Source: Planctomycetaceae bacterium (GTDB lineage: Bacteria > Planctomycetota > Planctomycetia > Pirellulales > Pirellulaceae). Taken from it: a DNA stretch of 6,128 bases. The position numbers and the translations under genes are program-made. The DNA is taken from NCBI GenBank assembly GCA_007129635.1, contig SKVE01000896.1, positions 1 through 6,128 of the forward strand, written 5' to 3'. This document shows positions 5,751-6,128 of the stretch, one piece after another; position 1 is the stretch's first letter, and each line of letters begins with the position of its first letter. Below the pieces are notes generated by a model. It did no database searches. It saw only the letters and a list, made by a program, of their open reading frames with translations, and was not told where the DNA came from.

Positions 5751-6128
5751 CAGGCGGTCGGCCTGGGTACGCCGCAGTTCTGACAGCAGTCGCTACCGTT
5801 CATCAAGTTGCTCGGGCGACGGAGGACGGCTCTCCAGCAATGAGGCGACAAGCGACATCGGCTCGCCCTCGAACAACCGGTCAACCAGTCGTCCAAGCAC
5901 GTCACGCGACGCCGACTCGCGCGGTTTCGCAGGGCGGTAAACAAATGCCTTGCCTGCGTCGCCCTTCTGGCGCTGCACGTAACCTTTCTCTTCCAGCCTT
6001 GCCAGCAGCGTGCAGATCGAAGAATGGGTCAGCGGTCGTGACTCCGACACGCCTCGCGGAGTTGGCGTGCCGTCATCGGACCGTTCGCCCACAGCCGGCT
6101 CATCACGTCCAGTTCTGCATCAGGCAAC
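5751..6128 (-). pseudogene. BlaI/MecI/CopY-family repressor, frameshifted pseudogene
   Basis: The encoded family is a winged-helix repressor that normally controls beta-lactamase or similar genes together with an M56 sensor peptidase. The 5' end is beyond the window. From the edge one frame reads LPDAELDVMSRLWANG then PMTARQLREA to about 6050, after which it hits a TGA at 6031-6029. The rest of the fold continues in another frame from about 6050: SESRPLTHSSICTLLARLEE, KGYVQRQKGD, GKAFVYRPA, LVDRLFEGEPMSLVASLLES and SPEQLDER. The join is exactly what a one-base deletion gives. A TAG at 5795-5793 then interrupts the C-terminus, and the same frame goes on as RLLSELRRTQAD, typical of the family's last helix. 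Two independent lesions argue for a true pseudogene. A shorter product from the ATG at 6092 would lack the first helices of the DNA-binding domain. No M56 partner follows. Confidence 0.85.

Noticed and set aside
1..6128. CRISPR array, tRNA or rRNA genes
   Set aside because: No regularly spaced direct repeats, no cloverleaf with TTCRA-type T-loop sequence and no rRNA-like segments were seen on either strand.

Overview
The window most likely comes from a Planctomycete or a close relative in the PVC group. The sequence is GC-rich. It encodes a large secreted protein built around the core of the hydrazine synthase alpha subunit, with two c-type heme motifs and an added carbohydrate-binding-like domain; this architecture is familiar from Planctomycetes and uncommon elsewhere. 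The source is an inference from gene content. No rRNA, tRNA, CRISPR array or intact mobile element was seen. Every gene and gene remnant I could support lies on the minus strand, so transcription runs from high to low coordinates.

Layout from right to left, in the direction of transcription. (1) 6128-5441 is a decayed patchwork. A BlaI/MecI-type repressor gene is broken by a frameshift and an in-frame stop. It is followed directly by a short internal piece of an ISL3-family transposase, then by the last 28 codons of a DUF4160 gene whose end overlaps the first codons of a DUF2442 gene. (2) 5440-5272 has no recognisable gene, only an imperfect hairpin. (3) 5271-1157 is an intact two-gene operon. 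A promoter-like region carries a 15-bp palindrome at the predicted start of transcription. It is followed by an IclR-family regulator (5208-4435) and, 23 bp later, by the 1084-residue HzsA-like multidomain c-type cytochrome (4411-1157). A GC-rich hairpin just after the second gene is a plausible terminator. (4) 1156-919 is an intergenic stretch with two interleaved inverted repeats. (5) 918-1 is the first 306 codons of a DUF790 (Bax1-like) nuclease gene that runs off the left edge just before its catalytic region.

The working unit is the IclR/HzsA-like operon: a small-molecule-responsive regulator that probably controls its own promoter, and with it a secreted, heme-carrying beta-propeller protein with a jelly-roll domain. 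The hydrazine synthase resemblance is a fold relationship. No beta or gamma subunit gene is present, and the residue expected to be the unusual tyrosine heme ligand is a serine, so anammox chemistry is unlikely. The real substrate is unknown. This operon is the best candidate for undescribed biology in the window; the right end looks like ordinary genomic decay.
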